From Clostridia bacterium (GTDB taxonomy: Bacteria; Bacillota; Clostridia; Oscillospirales; Acutalibacteraceae), in contig JAFYUI010000027.1 in assembly GCA_017549565.1 (NCBI GenBank), positions 1 through 36,227 of the forward strand: a stretch of DNA of 36,227 bases, given 5' to 3'. Shown in pieces: positions 7,249 through 15,132 of this stretch. The notes under the pieces were generated by a model. The model worked only from the letters and a program-made list of their open reading frames with translations, did no database searches and was not told the DNA's origin. Each line of letters opens with the position of its first letter. Within the stretch, counting starts at the first letter, position 1. The position numbers were made by a program, and so were the translations under genes.

Positions 7249-7286
7249 AACACAAAAATGTGTTATTGTCAACACATTTTTGTGTT
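7249..7286. promoter_or_regulatory. Operator-like 16-bp perfect inverted repeat upstream of xre
   Basis: AACACAAAAATGTGTT (7249-7264) and its exact reverse complement AACACATTTTTGTGTT (7271-7286) are separated by ATTGTC. Each arm is itself a dyad, AACACA-N4-TGTGTT, so the site offers two dimer sites 22 nt centre to centre. A -35-like TTGTCA (7266-7271) lies in the centre. This suggests cooperative autoregulation by the XRE protein starting at 7317. Confidence 0.7.
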
Positions 7287-7316
7287 TCGATTTAAAATAT
7301 GTTTAGAGGTGATTTT

Positions 7317-7526
7317 ATGAAACACTTGTATCAAAGAATACGCGATTTGCGCGAGGATGCCGATAAAACACAAGCCGAGCTTGCAAAAATTTTGGGGACA
7401 CACACCACACAATATCGTAGATGGGAAACAGGTGAGACCGAAATACCTACCCACAAGGTAATTGAACTATGCAAATTTTATAAAGTATCGGCAGACTATA
7501 TTTTAGGATTAAATAATAAATTATAA
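7317..7526 (+). CDS. XRE-family helix-turn-helix transcriptional regulator
   Basis: A 69-aa single-domain Cro/C1-type DNA-binding protein. The HTH_3 pattern is clear: RIRDLREDADKTQAELAKIL, then the recognition-helix region THTTQYRRWETG, then IPTHKVIELCKFYKVSADYILGL. There is no other domain, so it is probably a dimeric repressor. Start chosen at ATG 7317, 7 nt after AGAGGTGA; the longer form from 7299 has no ribosome site. The paired dyad operator just upstream suggests autoregulation. It is convergent with the small LexA-boxed gene and lies as a lone plus-strand gene between two near-identical hairpins, which suggests acquisition as a cassette. Targets other than itself are unknown. Confidence 0.88.
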   Translation: MKHLYQRIRDLREDADKTQAELAKILGTHTTQYRRWETGETEIPTHKVIELCKFYKVSADYILGLNNKL

Positions 7527-7536
7527 GTTGTAAAGT

Positions 7537-7574
7537 AAAAGAAAAAAGACGGCGAAATTTCGCCGTCTTTTTTC
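7537..7574. terminator. Bidirectional terminator T2 (xre and small SOS gene)
   Basis: A perfect stem AAAAAAGACGGC-GAAATTTC-GCCGTCTTTTTT with A/T tails on both sides. It terminates xre on plus and the 55-aa membrane protein gene on minus. Confidence 0.92.
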
Positions 7575-7614
7575 ATAAAGGAATAAAAAGTTAATGGAGT
7601 GTTGTTAAGTATAA

Positions 7615-7782
7615 TTAGTTTATTGCACGCTGCGATTTAACAACGCGGAAGCTTTTGCGGCGAAAATATGCCACAATTTTGCGTTCAAACGCTAAAAGGC
7701 GGTGCTCGTTAAAGATGCCCCAAACAAGTGCAGCAACAAGTAAAAATTCAAAAACTGTGCTAAAAATATCAAAAAAAGTCAT
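7615..7782 (-). CDS. 55-aa single-pass membrane protein, predicted LexA (SOS) regulon
   Basis: A small protein of unknown family. Residues 1-8 are short and hydrophobic-rich, residues 8-24 form one transmembrane helix (TVFEFLLVAALVWGIF), and residues 25-55 are basic and amphipathic (RKIVAYFRRKSFRVVKSQR), probably cytosolic. Start at 7782 has a near-perfect GGGAGGT site. The frame continues upstream to 7845 but that would run through the promoter and LexA box, so it is not coding. Expression signals are unusually strong: TTGACA-N17-TATAAT followed by a perfect Cheo box. By analogy with known SOS-induced small membrane proteins (YneA, Caulobacter SidA, E. coli TisB) it could block division or lower membrane potential; this is inference, and no homology to those proteins is visible. 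Confidence 0.82.
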   Translation of the reverse strand: MTFFDIFSTVFEFLLVAALVWGIFNEHRLLAFERKIVAYFRRKSFRVVKSQRAIN

Positions 7783-7794
7783 TTTATTACCTCC

Positions 7795-7808
7795 CGAACA
7801 TTTGTTCG
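7795..7808. promoter_or_regulatory. LexA/DinR (Cheo) SOS box
   Basis: CGAACATTTGTTCG is a 14-bp site containing the Gram-positive LexA core GAAC-N4-GTTC, with symmetric C/G flanks. It lies 8 nt downstream of the -10 and 12 nt before the start codon of the 55-aa gene, where bound LexA would block transcription. I noticed no other such box in the window, including before recA. Confidence 0.88.
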
Positions 7809-7816
7809 TTATCTGT

Positions 7817-7845
7817 ATTATAGTGCATTTTTTGCACTTTGTCAA
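7817..7845 (-). promoter_or_regulatory. Consensus sigma-A promoter with dyad in the spacer
   Basis: On the minus strand: TTGACA (7840-7845), exactly 17 nt, TATAAT (7817-7822), both perfect consensus. The spacer contains AGTGCA-N5-TGCACT (7822-7838), a second possible operator besides the LexA box. Confidence 0.93.
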
Positions 7846-7932
7846 GGGTTTTTTGAAAAAATTTTTGGTTTGTTTTCCCTTGCTGTGATTTTACTATACA
7901 ATATCTTATGTACACTTTTTGGTACGCAACTT

Positions 7933-7966
7933 AATATTAAATTTAAGGTAGTAAAAATTTAATATT
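7933..7966. repeat. 12-bp AT-only inverted repeat
   Basis: AATATTAAATTT (7933-7944) and AAATTTAATATT (7955-7966) are exact reverse complements with a 10-nt spacer. It lies about 50 nt upstream of the promoter of the long operon and could be an operator or an AT-rich cruciform. No coding sequence is visible here. Confidence 0.45.
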
Positions 7967-8012
7967 TATTAACAATTTAAGTGAAATAATGCTTTATTTT
8001 TGCGGGGCTTTA

Positions 8013-8021
8013 TGTTATAAT
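8013..8021 (+). promoter_or_regulatory. Extended -10 promoter of the 16-gene run
   Basis: TGTTATAAT is a perfect extended -10; the -35 region (TTTATT) is weak. It is the only good promoter seen upstream of the lipoprotein gene at 8060. Confidence 0.65.
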
Positions 8022-8059
8022 TTACTGTGAATAGTTATGTATTGAAAGGAGAGGTGGAA

Positions 8060-9385
8060 ATGCTTAAAAAAATTGCTTTGGCAGTGGTGTGTTTTGTTAT
8101 GATTTTATTACTTTGCGGTTGCGATTTTTTCAAAACCGATATGGCAGAGCTTTTTACACCTCCCACCCTTACAGGTGATTTTAAATATATTTCACAGGTC
8201 ATTTCAAAAACTGCGGGAAGCGGTTATACACTAAAATATCCCGCGCGTGGTGAACACCGTTCGGCAGTTGTGCAGTATGATATTAACGGTGACGGTAAAA
8301 ACGAGGCCTTTGCCTTTTACAGCAAGACCGAGGGTGATGTTACCACAATGACGGTTCAGCTTGTGCGCAATCAAAATGGTGAATGGGTTGACGGTGGTAC
8401 ACAAAGCATTGTTGCTGCCGGTGTTGATATGGTGCAGTTTTGCGACCTTGACAATAACGGCATTTCTGAAATATTGGTTGGCTGGCAGGTATACGGCACA
8501 AGCGAAATGCAGCTTGCGGTTTACAGCTATAGCGAAAACACCTTTGCACAGCGTTTGCTTCAAAAATACAACCATTTTATTACCTGCGATTTAAACGGTG
8601 ACAAAAAAAGCGGCGTGCTTATTGTTGATATAAACACCTCAAAGCAGTACAACACCGCCGCACTTTACACCTTTAATGATGAGGGTGTTATTCAAAGCGG
8701 TATTTGTGAGCTTGACAGTAAAATTCAGTCGGCTAATGAGCCAATTGTGGCCGAGCTTTCAAATGGCAAAATGGCGGTGTATATTGATGCGGTTAAGGGC
8801 GTGGGCGCCGTTACTGAAGTTTTGGTGGAAAACCGCGGCGGTATTTATAACCCGCTTTTTGATGCTGAAACCCGTGAGAATATACTTACACTTCGTTCTT
8901 CAAGCTATTCGGTAACCGACATAAACAACGACGGCACCTTGGAAATTCCCGTGCAGGAAAATGTGCCTGCAGTTGCTGCTGATGAATTGGCCGAAAAGCT
9001 TTATCTTACCAACTGGTGCTCGTTTGACGGGGAAAACCTTACGGTGCAAATGACAGCAATGATAAATCTGCTTGACGGATATTATTTCAACATCCCAACC
9101 AAGTGGCGCAACCGCATTGCCATTTTAAAGGACACCGAAAACCGCATCCGCGAAATTTATGTATATAATCAAAAAACCGCTACTGTTGGTGAAAGCTTAA
9201 TTTGTATTCGTGCCTTTGATAAACGCGCTTGGGATAAGGGCGAGTTTAAAGAGCTTAAAATGAACGAAATTGCACGAGATAATAACACAGTTTACGCATA
9301 TCGACTAAATGATGCCATTACAAAAATGGGTATTACACACAGCGATGTTAAGGATGCGTTTGTACTGTTTGAGAAATGGGGTTAG
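8060..9385 (+). CDS. Lipoprotein with FG-GAP/VCBS-like Asp-rich repeats
   Basis: A 441-aa predicted exported lipoprotein. It has a basic start (MLKKIA), a hydrophobic core, and the lipobox LLCGC with Cys at about residue 20. At least four Asp/Asn-rich turns follow (DINGDGKNEAF, DLDNNGISEI, DLNGDKKSG, DINNDGTLEI), the signature of FG-GAP/VCBS beta-propeller blades that usually bind calcium. Start at 8060 has AAGGAG 8 nt upstream; the longer frame from 8027 has none. It is first in the run and 6 nt ahead of the response regulator, so it may be an extracytoplasmic partner or output of the two-component system. That functional link is inferred from position only; the ligand is unknown. Confidence 0.8.
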   Translation: MLKKIALAVVCFVMILLLCGCDFFKTDMAELFTPPTLTGDFKYISQVISKTAGSGYTLKYPARGEHRSAVVQYDINGDGKNEAFAFYSKTEGDVTTMTVQLVRNQNGEWVDGGTQSIVAAGVDMVQFCDLDNNGISEILVGWQVYGTSEMQLAVYSYSENTFAQRLLQKYNHFITCDLNGDKKSGVLIVDINTSKQYNTAALYTFNDEGVIQSGICELDSKIQSANEPIVAELSNGKMAVYIDAVKGVGAVTEVLVENRGGIYNPLFDAETRENILTLRSSSYSVTDINNDGTLEIPVQENVPAVAADELAEKLYLTNWCSFDGENLTVQMTAMINLLDGYYFNIPTKWRNRIAILKDTENRIREIYVYNQKTATVGESLICIRAFDKRAWDKGEFKELKMNEIARDNNTVYAYRLNDAITKMGITHSDVKDAFVLFEKWG

Positions 9386-9391
9386 TAATTT

Positions 9392-10093
9392 ATGAAAAGA
9401 ATAATGATAGTTGAAGATGAAGCCGCTATTCGCGAGTTTGAAGCGATAAATTTAAAGCGTGTCGGCTATACCGTTGTTGAAGCGGGCTCGGCTGAAGAGG
9501 CACTTCAGATATATGATAACGATATTGAGGGCTTTGACATTGCCCTTTTGGATATTTCAATGCCGGGTATGGACGGCTTTACCCTTTGTAAAGAGCTTCG
9601 CAAAAGAAGTGAAACCATTGGTATTATAATGCTTACCGCACGCACACAGGAAATGGACAAAATCACAGGTCTTATGCAGGGTGCGGATGACTATATCACA
9701 AAGCCATTTAGCCCAACCGAGCTTTTGGCCCGTGTGGATTCGCTTTACCGCAGGGTTGAAATGTATGCACCAAAGGTACAGCCCGTAACCGATGACATAA
9801 CCCTTGGCGAGTTTACCCTTAATTTAAGAAAGCGTACACTTGTTAAAAACGGAAAGAATATTGAGCTCACACAGGTTGAGTTTCAAATGATAGAATACTT
9901 CTTCACAAATCCTGATGTTGCTTTGGGAAGAACCGATATTTTAAACAAGGTTTGGGGAAGCAACTATTTTGGTGAAGAAAAAATTGTTGACGTTAATGTA
10001 AGACGCCTTCGTATGAAGGTTGAGGATGACCCTTCAATCCCAACACGACTTGTTACCGTTTGGGGTATGGGGTATAAGTGGAATTCACACTAA
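9392..10093 (+). CDS. OmpR/PhoB-family response regulator
   Basis: A 233-aa two-domain regulator. The receiver domain (1-120) has acidic E8/D9, phospho-acceptor D54 in LLDISMPGMDG, T82 and K104 (ITKPFSP). The C-terminal winged helix (about 130-230) has the trans_reg_C pattern LTQVEFQMIEYF and DVNVRRLRMKVE..GMGYKW. It is presumably phosphorylated by the kinase encoded 34 nt downstream and then binds direct-repeat DNA. The ribosome site is weak (GGGG, 9 nt from ATG), consistent with coupling to the lipoprotein gene. Target genes are not evident; autoregulation of this operon is likely but unproven. Confidence 0.93.
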   Translation: MKRIMIVEDEAAIREFEAINLKRVGYTVVEAGSAEEALQIYDNDIEGFDIALLDISMPGMDGFTLCKELRKRSETIGIIMLTARTQEMDKITGLMQGADDYITKPFSPTELLARVDSLYRRVEMYAPKVQPVTDDITLGEFTLNLRKRTLVKNGKNIELTQVEFQMIEYFFTNPDVALGRTDILNKVWGSNYFGEEKIVDVNVRRLRMKVEDDPSIPTRLVTVWGMGYKWNSH

Positions 10094-10127
10094 ACAAATT
10101 TAAAGACTAAACGAAAGGAGAAGCCAA

Positions 10128-11567
10128 ATGAATTTAGAAATTAAATTTAAAAGCATAACACTTAAATGGTTTTTTAATATATTTTTGGTAATTTTGGTTG
10201 TGGTTTGTGCTGCTACTATTGGCTTCTCGGTTTTGTATAATGCGCTTTATACCTCGCAAATGCAGTCACTTGGTGACGATTATGCTTATGAATTTTCATC
10301 CCTCGAATCCGCAACGCCACAAACCTTTGGCGACAGCGCAATCTTATTGGTTGAGGGCTTTACCTATAAGGACAAGGTTGCGGTGCAGGTTATTGACCAA
10401 AACGGCAGGGTGGTTGCCACGACAACCGGCTTTCCGACCGAGGTTAGCGAAATTCCCGAATATGACAGCGCAATAAAAAGTGGCAAGCCACAATTATTTA
10501 AGGGTCAAACCAAGGATGGCGAAGCCATTATGGCGGTCACCACCCCCATATTTGATGGGGATGGAAATTTGCTTGGCAGCTACCGTTGGTCCACCTCAAT
10601 GAGCGAGGCATATAAATCAATTTACGGCGTTATTGCCATTATTGTTTTGGCTTGCTTTGTTATTTTACTTTTCAGTTGTTTTTCGGGACTGTTTTTTGTT
10701 AAATCAATTGTTAGACCTATTCGTGATGTAAGTAACATTGCAAGAACTATTGCAATGGGCAACTTTGATGCACGAATTGAAATAAATAAAAACGATGAAA
10801 TCGGTGAGCTTTGCGATACTATCAACTATATGGCGTCCGAGCTTTCTCAGGCACAGAATATGAAAAACGACTTTATTTCATCGGTATCGCACGAGCTTCG
10901 CACACCGCTTACCGCAATTCGCGGTTGGGGTGAAACGGCGAAAATGTCGCTTGGTACTGATGAAGAGCTGGTGCGCCGAGGTTTAGATGTGGTGCTCAGC
11001 GAATCAGACCGACTTTCAAACTTGGTTGAAGAGCTTTTGGACTTTTCACGAATGGAAACAGGTCGACTTTCTTTAACCTCACAGCCGATAAATGTTACCG
11101 CAATTTTAAGCGAGTCGGTTGATATGTACACCGAGCTTGCCAAAAAACAGGAAATCGAGCTTGTGCTAACAAATCCTTTTGATGAGCTTATCGTTATGGG
11201 TGACCGTGACCGCTTAAAGCAGGTGTTTATAAACATTGTTGACAATGCGGTTAAATATACCGAGGGTGCAGGTCAGGTTTTGGTTAGCGCTAATATAGAA
11301 GAAGCGTGTGTTCGTATTACCGTTACCGACACGGGTGTGGGTATTCCCGCACAGGACCTTGACCGTGTTAAAGAAAAGTTTTACAAAGCAAATAAAACAG
11401 TTCGCGGTTCGGGCATTGGTCTTGCCGTTGCCGATGAAATTATAAAGCAAATGAACGGTCTTTTGTTTATTGAAAGTACCGAAAATGTCGGCACTTCGGT
11501 AACTATTGTTTTACCGCTTTATGAAGAACAAAATAAACCACAGGAAACAGGAGAAATTGATGGCTAA
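10128..11567 (+). CDS. Sensor histidine kinase (HAMP-HisKA-HATPase)
   Basis: A 479-aa membrane kinase. TM1 spans about 14-36, an extracytoplasmic sensor of ~125 residues follows (PAS-like strands VAVQVIDQNGRVV), and TM2 spans about 165-192. Then come HAMP (VRPIRDVSNIARTIAMGNF), HisKA with phospho-acceptor H255 in SSVSHELRTPLTAI, and the HATPase domain with N box NAVKYTE, G1 DTGVGIP and G2 GSGIGLAVADEI. All catalytic boxes are intact. The start has AAGGAG 7 nt upstream. The stop overlaps the next gene by 8 nt. It is the cognate partner of the upstream regulator; the signal is unknown, though the co-encoded lipoprotein may contribute. Confidence 0.93.
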   Translation: MNLEIKFKSITLKWFFNIFLVILVVVCAATIGFSVLYNALYTSQMQSLGDDYAYEFSSLESATPQTFGDSAILLVEGFTYKDKVAVQVIDQNGRVVATTTGFPTEVSEIPEYDSAIKSGKPQLFKGQTKDGEAIMAVTTPIFDGDGNLLGSYRWSTSMSEAYKSIYGVIAIIVLACFVILLFSCFSGLFFVKSIVRPIRDVSNIARTIAMGNFDARIEINKNDEIGELCDTINYMASELSQAQNMKNDFISSVSHELRTPLTAIRGWGETAKMSLGTDEELVRRGLDVVLSESDRLSNLVEELLDFSRMETGRLSLTSQPINVTAILSESVDMYTELAKKQEIELVLTNPFDELIVMGDRDRLKQVFINIVDNAVKYTEGAGQVLVSANIEEACVRITVTDTGVGIPAQDLDRVKEKFYKANKTVRGSGIGLAVADEIIKQMNGLLFIESTENVGTSVTIVLPLYEEQNKPQETGEIDG

Positions 11568-12528
11568 TAAATATACCTCAATCGGCGGTCAAGCTTTGAT
11601 TGAAGGCATTATGATGAAAAGCAGCGAAAAAACTGCAATCGCTGTAAGATGCCCCGATAAAAGCATTGACATAAGCTATATGAATGGCAAAAGTATAAAA
11701 GAAAAATATAAAATTTTAAAGCTTCCCATAATTCGCGGTGTGGTTGGTTTTGTTGAATCAATGACACAGGGCTATAAGGCGCTTTCAATTTCGGCTGAAA
11801 AATCGGGCTTTGCCGATGAAGAGGCCGACAAAAACGAGCCCCCAAAAGACAACAGCAAGCTTTTAGCTGTGGTTATGGCAGTCGGCGGTGTGCTTGGTGT
11901 GCTTTTGTCCATTGCATTATTTATGTATTTACCACGCCTTTGTGTAAGCGGTATTGAATGGCTTATAAAGGGCGAAATTACCTCTAAAATTTTGAAGTCG
12001 ATAATCGAGCAGGGCTTAAAGCTTGCAATTTTTGTCGGTTATGTAATGCTTGTGTCACTTATGAACGATATTAAGCGTGTTTATATGTACCACGGGGCCG
12101 AGCACAAGACAATTTTTTGCTATGAAAAGGGCTTGGAGCTTAATGTTGAAAATGTGCGACTTCAAAAGCGCTTCCACCCACGCTGTGGCACCTCATTTAT
12201 GATTTTAATGATTTTGGTAAGCGTTGTTTTATCAACTGTGTTGCAAATTATCTTCCCAAACCTTTACGCAATTTCTTGGCTTTGGACCATTGCTAAAATT
12301 TTAATGATACCACTCACTTGCGGTATCGGTTATGAAGTGCTTAAATTTTGCGGAAGATATGATAATTTTATCACTCGCACTATTTCGGCACCGGGTATGT
12401 GGTTGCAGCGTGTTACTACCAAAGAGCCAACCGATGATATGATAGAAATTGCGATAGCGGCACTTAAAGCTTGTGAGCCGTCGGTTCCCGATGTTGACAG
12501 AACGGGGTGCTGTAATGACAATATTTGA
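11560..12528 (+). CDS. DUF1385 family membrane protein (YqhQ-like)
   Basis: A 322-aa polytopic protein of unknown function, conserved in Firmicutes. It opens with the family signature SIGGQALIEGIMMKS. Membrane segments lie around 100-125, 160-175, 220-240 and 245-275. Between them is the conserved block HGAEHKTIFCYEKGLELN...HPRCGTSFM, with His/Glu/Cys residues that look metal-binding. Start at ATG 11560 is 6 nt after AGGAG and overlaps the kinase gene by 8 nt; the longer frame from 11506 lies within the kinase gene. It is next to prmC, a neighbour pairing I recall in other Clostridia. No biochemical role is assigned. Confidence 0.88.
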   Translation: MANKYTSIGGQALIEGIMMKSSEKTAIAVRCPDKSIDISYMNGKSIKEKYKILKLPIIRGVVGFVESMTQGYKALSISAEKSGFADEEADKNEPPKDNSKLLAVVMAVGGVLGVLLSIALFMYLPRLCVSGIEWLIKGEITSKILKSIIEQGLKLAIFVGYVMLVSLMNDIKRVYMYHGAEHKTIFCYEKGLELNVENVRLQKRFHPRCGTSFMILMILVSVVLSTVLQIIFPNLYAISWLWTIAKILMIPLTCGIGYEVLKFCGRYDNFITRTISAPGMWLQRVTTKEPTDDMIEIAIAALKACEPSVPDVDRTGCCNDNI

Positions 12529-13354
12529 GGCATATAATAATATCTCAAAACGCTTGTCGGCGGCAGGCATAGATGACAGCAGCTTTGAAGCAAGGGCAAT
12601 TATCCGCCACATTACAGGGCTTTCAAATGCTGAAATCACTGCCAACCCAATGCGCGCTTTAACCGAATTTCAAGAAAACAATATAACCGCAATTTTGCGT
12701 CAGCGTGAAATTCGTTACCCGCTTCAATATATTTTTGGCACTTGGGATTTTTACAAATATAAATTTAAGGTTGGCGTTGGGGTGCTTATTCCCCGAAGCG
12801 ACACCGAAATTTTGGTAGAAACTGCAAGTGATTATTTAAAGGATAAGCAATCACCTAAGGTTTTAGACCTCTGTGCAGGTAGCGGCTGTATAGGCATATC
12901 ACTTGCAAAGGATTATCCCGATTCGGCGGTGGTTATGCTTGAAAAATATGAGGAAGCGGCAAGATATATAAATCAAAATATTGAGCTTAACTCGGCTTAT
13001 AACACAATGCTTTTAATGGGCGATGCGCTTTTGGGTGACGGTGGTGTGATAGAGTATGATTTAATTGTTTCAAACCCGCCTTATATTCCGCAAAGTGAAA
13101 TTTCTGATATGAACGCCGAAACCAAGTTCGAGCCCGAAACAGCCCTTCTTTGTGAGGGTGACGGCCTTTTGTTTTATAAAACAATTGCCGAAAAGTACAA
13201 AACCGCACTTAAAGATGGCGGTATGTTGGCTTTTGAGGTTGGCTTTAAGCAGGCAAATGCCGTTGCCGATATTTTAAAGGAAAACGGCTATAAGGACATT
13301 AAAAAAATTAAAGATTATAACGGCATCGAGCGTGTCGTTTGTGCATTAAAATAA
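12515..13354 (+). CDS. prmC: Peptide chain release factor N(5)-glutamine methyltransferase PrmC
   Basis: A 279-aa enzyme that methylates the GGQ glutamine of release factors RF1 and RF2 with SAM, enhancing termination. It has an N-terminal helical recognition domain (1-75), the family stretch YIFGTWDFY, SAM motif VLDLCAGSGCIGISLA (117-132) and catalytic NPPY (187-190) in VSNPPYIPQSE. Start chosen at ATG 12515, overlapping DUF1385 by 14 nt, because the homologous N-terminus begins MTIFEAY and a GGGGTG site precedes it. The longer frame to 12473 is the DUF1385 tail in another frame. It ends 15 nt before recA. Confidence 0.94.
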   Translation: MTIFEAYNNISKRLSAAGIDDSSFEARAIIRHITGLSNAEITANPMRALTEFQENNITAILRQREIRYPLQYIFGTWDFYKYKFKVGVGVLIPRSDTEILVETASDYLKDKQSPKVLDLCAGSGCIGISLAKDYPDSAVVMLEKYEEAARYINQNIELNSAYNTMLLMGDALLGDGGVIEYDLIVSNPPYIPQSEISDMNAETKFEPETALLCEGDGLLFYKTIAEKYKTALKDGGMLAFEVGFKQANAVADILKENGYKDIKKIKDYNGIERVVCALK

Positions 13355-13369
13355 ACGGAGGGATTTAAA

Positions 13370-14512
13370 GTGGCAAAAAGTACTACTACAAAAACCGCAG
13401 TTAAATTAGTTGAATCTGAAGAAAAACAAAAAGCGCTGAAAACCGCAATGGACCAAATTGAAAAGCAGTTTGGTAAGGGTGCGGTTATGCGCCTTGGCGA
13501 AAACAGCGGAATGAATGTTGAACATATTAAGACCGGCTCGTTAACACTTGACGTTGCGCTTGGTATCGGCGGTATTCCAAAAGGCCGTATTGTTGAAATT
13601 TACGGTCCGGAATCATCGGGTAAAACCACTGTTGCGCTTCACTGCGTTGCCGAAGCACAAAAGGCAGGCGGCACCGCTGCATTTATCGACGTTGAACACG
13701 CTTTGGACCCTGTTTATGCAGCAAACTTGGGTGTTGATATTGATTCATTATTGGTTTCACAGCCCGATTCGGGCGAGCAAGCCCTTGAAATTGCCGAAGC
13801 GTTAGTGCGTTCGGGCGCTATTGATATTATTGTTATCGACTCGGTAGCGGCTCTTGTTACCCGTGCTGAAATCGAGGGTGAAATGGGTGACAACCACGTT
13901 GGTCAGTTAGCCCGCCTTATGTCACAGGCACTTCGCAAGCTTACAGGTGCGCTTTCAAAAACAAACTGCGCCGCAATTTTTATAAACCAACTTCGTGAAA
14001 AAATCGGCGTTATGTACGGCAACCCCGAGGTTACCACAGGTGGCCGTGCGCTTAAATTCTATTCATCAGTTCGTATCGATGTAAGAAAGGGCGAGCCGAT
14101 TAAGGACGGCAGCGATATTATCGGTGTTCACACCAAGGCAAAAATTGTTAAAAATAAGGTGGCACCACCCTTTAAGGTTGCCGAATTTGACATTATGTAC
14201 GGCACAGGCATTTCCCACACAGGTGAAATCGTTGATGCAGGTGTTGACACAGGCGTTATTAAAAAGTCGGGCGCGTGGTTCTATTACGGTGAAACCCGTT
14301 TGGGTCAAGGCCGAGATAATGTTAAAAAGCTTTTTGAAGACAATGCCGAGCTTGCTGAAAAAATCGAAAACGAAATTATGGCAAAGCTTTCGGATGCTGC
14401 AAAAAATATTACAGCCCCCGTTAATGATGATGACGAGGATGTAATTATGCCGACCGAACCGATTGCCCGCCCACGCAAATCAATCGATATCGACATTGCA
14501 GTTGACGACTAA
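13370..14512 (+). CDS. recA: Recombinase RecA
   Basis: The strand-exchange protein of homologous recombination and co-protease for LexA cleavage. Walker A is GPESSGKTT, with the RecA block [11 protein letters not shown], Walker [11 protein letters not shown] and L2-region signature [13 protein letters not shown] all intact. At 380 aa it is slightly long, with an acidic C-terminal tail (DDDEDV). Translation starts at GTG 13370, preceded by GGAGGG. It follows prmC by 15 nt with no promoter, terminator or LexA box in the gap. On this evidence transcription comes from the upstream operon rather than from a dedicated SOS promoter, which is unusual for recA, although a promoter inside prmC cannot be excluded. 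Confidence 0.98.
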   Translation: MAKSTTTKTAVKLVESEEKQKALKTAMDQIEKQFGKGAVMRLGENSGMNVEHIKTGSLTLDVALGIGGIPKGRIVEIYGPESSGKTTVALHCVAEAQKAGGTAAFIDVEHALDPVYAANLGVDIDSLLVSQPDSGEQALEIAEALVRSGAIDIIVIDSVAALVTRAEIEGEMGDNHVGQLARLMSQALRKLTGALSKTNCAAIFINQLREKIGVMYGNPEVTTGGRALKFYSSVRIDVRKGEPIKDGSDIIGVHTKAKIVKNKVAPPFKVAEFDIMYGTGISHTGEIVDAGVDTGVIKKSGAWFYYGETRLGQGRDNVKKLFEDNAELAEKIENEIMAKLSDAAKNITAPVNDDDEDVIMPTEPIARPRKSIDIDIAVDD

Positions 14513-15132
14513 TGCAAATTTTAAACATTAAAAAGGACAAGCTTCATTTAACGAAAATTTCTTTGTCAAACGGTGAAGAGGTTTTAATTGATAATGATGT
14601 TGTAGGTGAGCATTTTCTTAAAAAAGGTGACAGCTTAACCGAAGAAAAATTAAACGATTTGGTTTTTAAGTCGCAGTATCAAAGGGCAAAGTCCCGTGCG
14701 GTGTGGTATCTCGACCGAAAGGACCGCACCTCAAACGAGCTTTACAAAAAGCTGTGTCAAGCGGGCTTTGACCAAAAGGCATCGGCACAGGTTATTGCAC
14801 GGCTTCAAGAGGTTGGCCTTATTGATGACCGCCGTTTTGCTGAAAATTACCGTGACCGACTTTTAAGGGAAAATGTTTCAAAACGCGAAATGCTTAACAA
14901 GCTTTTTCAAAAGGGTGTGCCCTATGACCTTTCGAAAGAGGTTTTATCTGATTTAGAGGTCAGCGAGGAAGAGCAAATTAAAGCGTTAATTGATAAAAAG
15001 TACCGCACAAAGCTGAGCGCTGAAAATGGCGCCGAAAAGGTTTTTGCCGCGCTTGTTCGTAAGGGCTTTTCCTATGGTGCGGTAAGGCAAGTGTTAAAAA
15101 ATTACACAGAAATTGAGGACTTTTATGTATAA
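14512..15132 (+). CDS. recX: Regulatory protein RecX
   Basis: A 206-aa modulator that binds RecA filaments and limits or tunes RecA activity. The protein shows the helical RecX repeats, with typical segments AVWYLDRKDRTSNELYKKL, VIARLQEVGLIDDRRFAE, and GFSYGAVRQVL near the C-terminus. The start ATG overlaps the recA stop (TAATG), so translation is coupled. It overlaps rimO by 8 nt at the other end. Direct linkage to recA is the classical context and supports the call. Confidence 0.92.
   Translation: MQILNIKKDKLHLTKISLSNGEEVLIDNDVVGEHFLKKGDSLTEEKLNDLVFKSQYQRAKSRAVWYLDRKDRTSNELYKKLCQAGFDQKASAQVIARLQEVGLIDDRRFAENYRDRLLRENVSKREMLNKLFQKGVPYDLSKEVLSDLEVSEEEQIKALIDKKYRTKLSAENGAEKVFAALVRKGFSYGAVRQVLKNYTEIEDFYV

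Noticed and set aside
7269-7454. Minus-strand open frame of 61 codons opposite the XRE gene
   Set aside because: Overlaps the operator and is antisense to a clear HTH domain.
10847-11245. Minus-strand open frame of 132 codons within the histidine kinase
   Set aside because: Antisense to intact HisKA and HATPase motifs; Ser-rich shadow with no upstream signals.
13355-13369. Dedicated recA promoter or LexA box
   Set aside because: The 15-nt gap holds only the ribosome site; no GAAC-N4-GTTC core is visible nearby.
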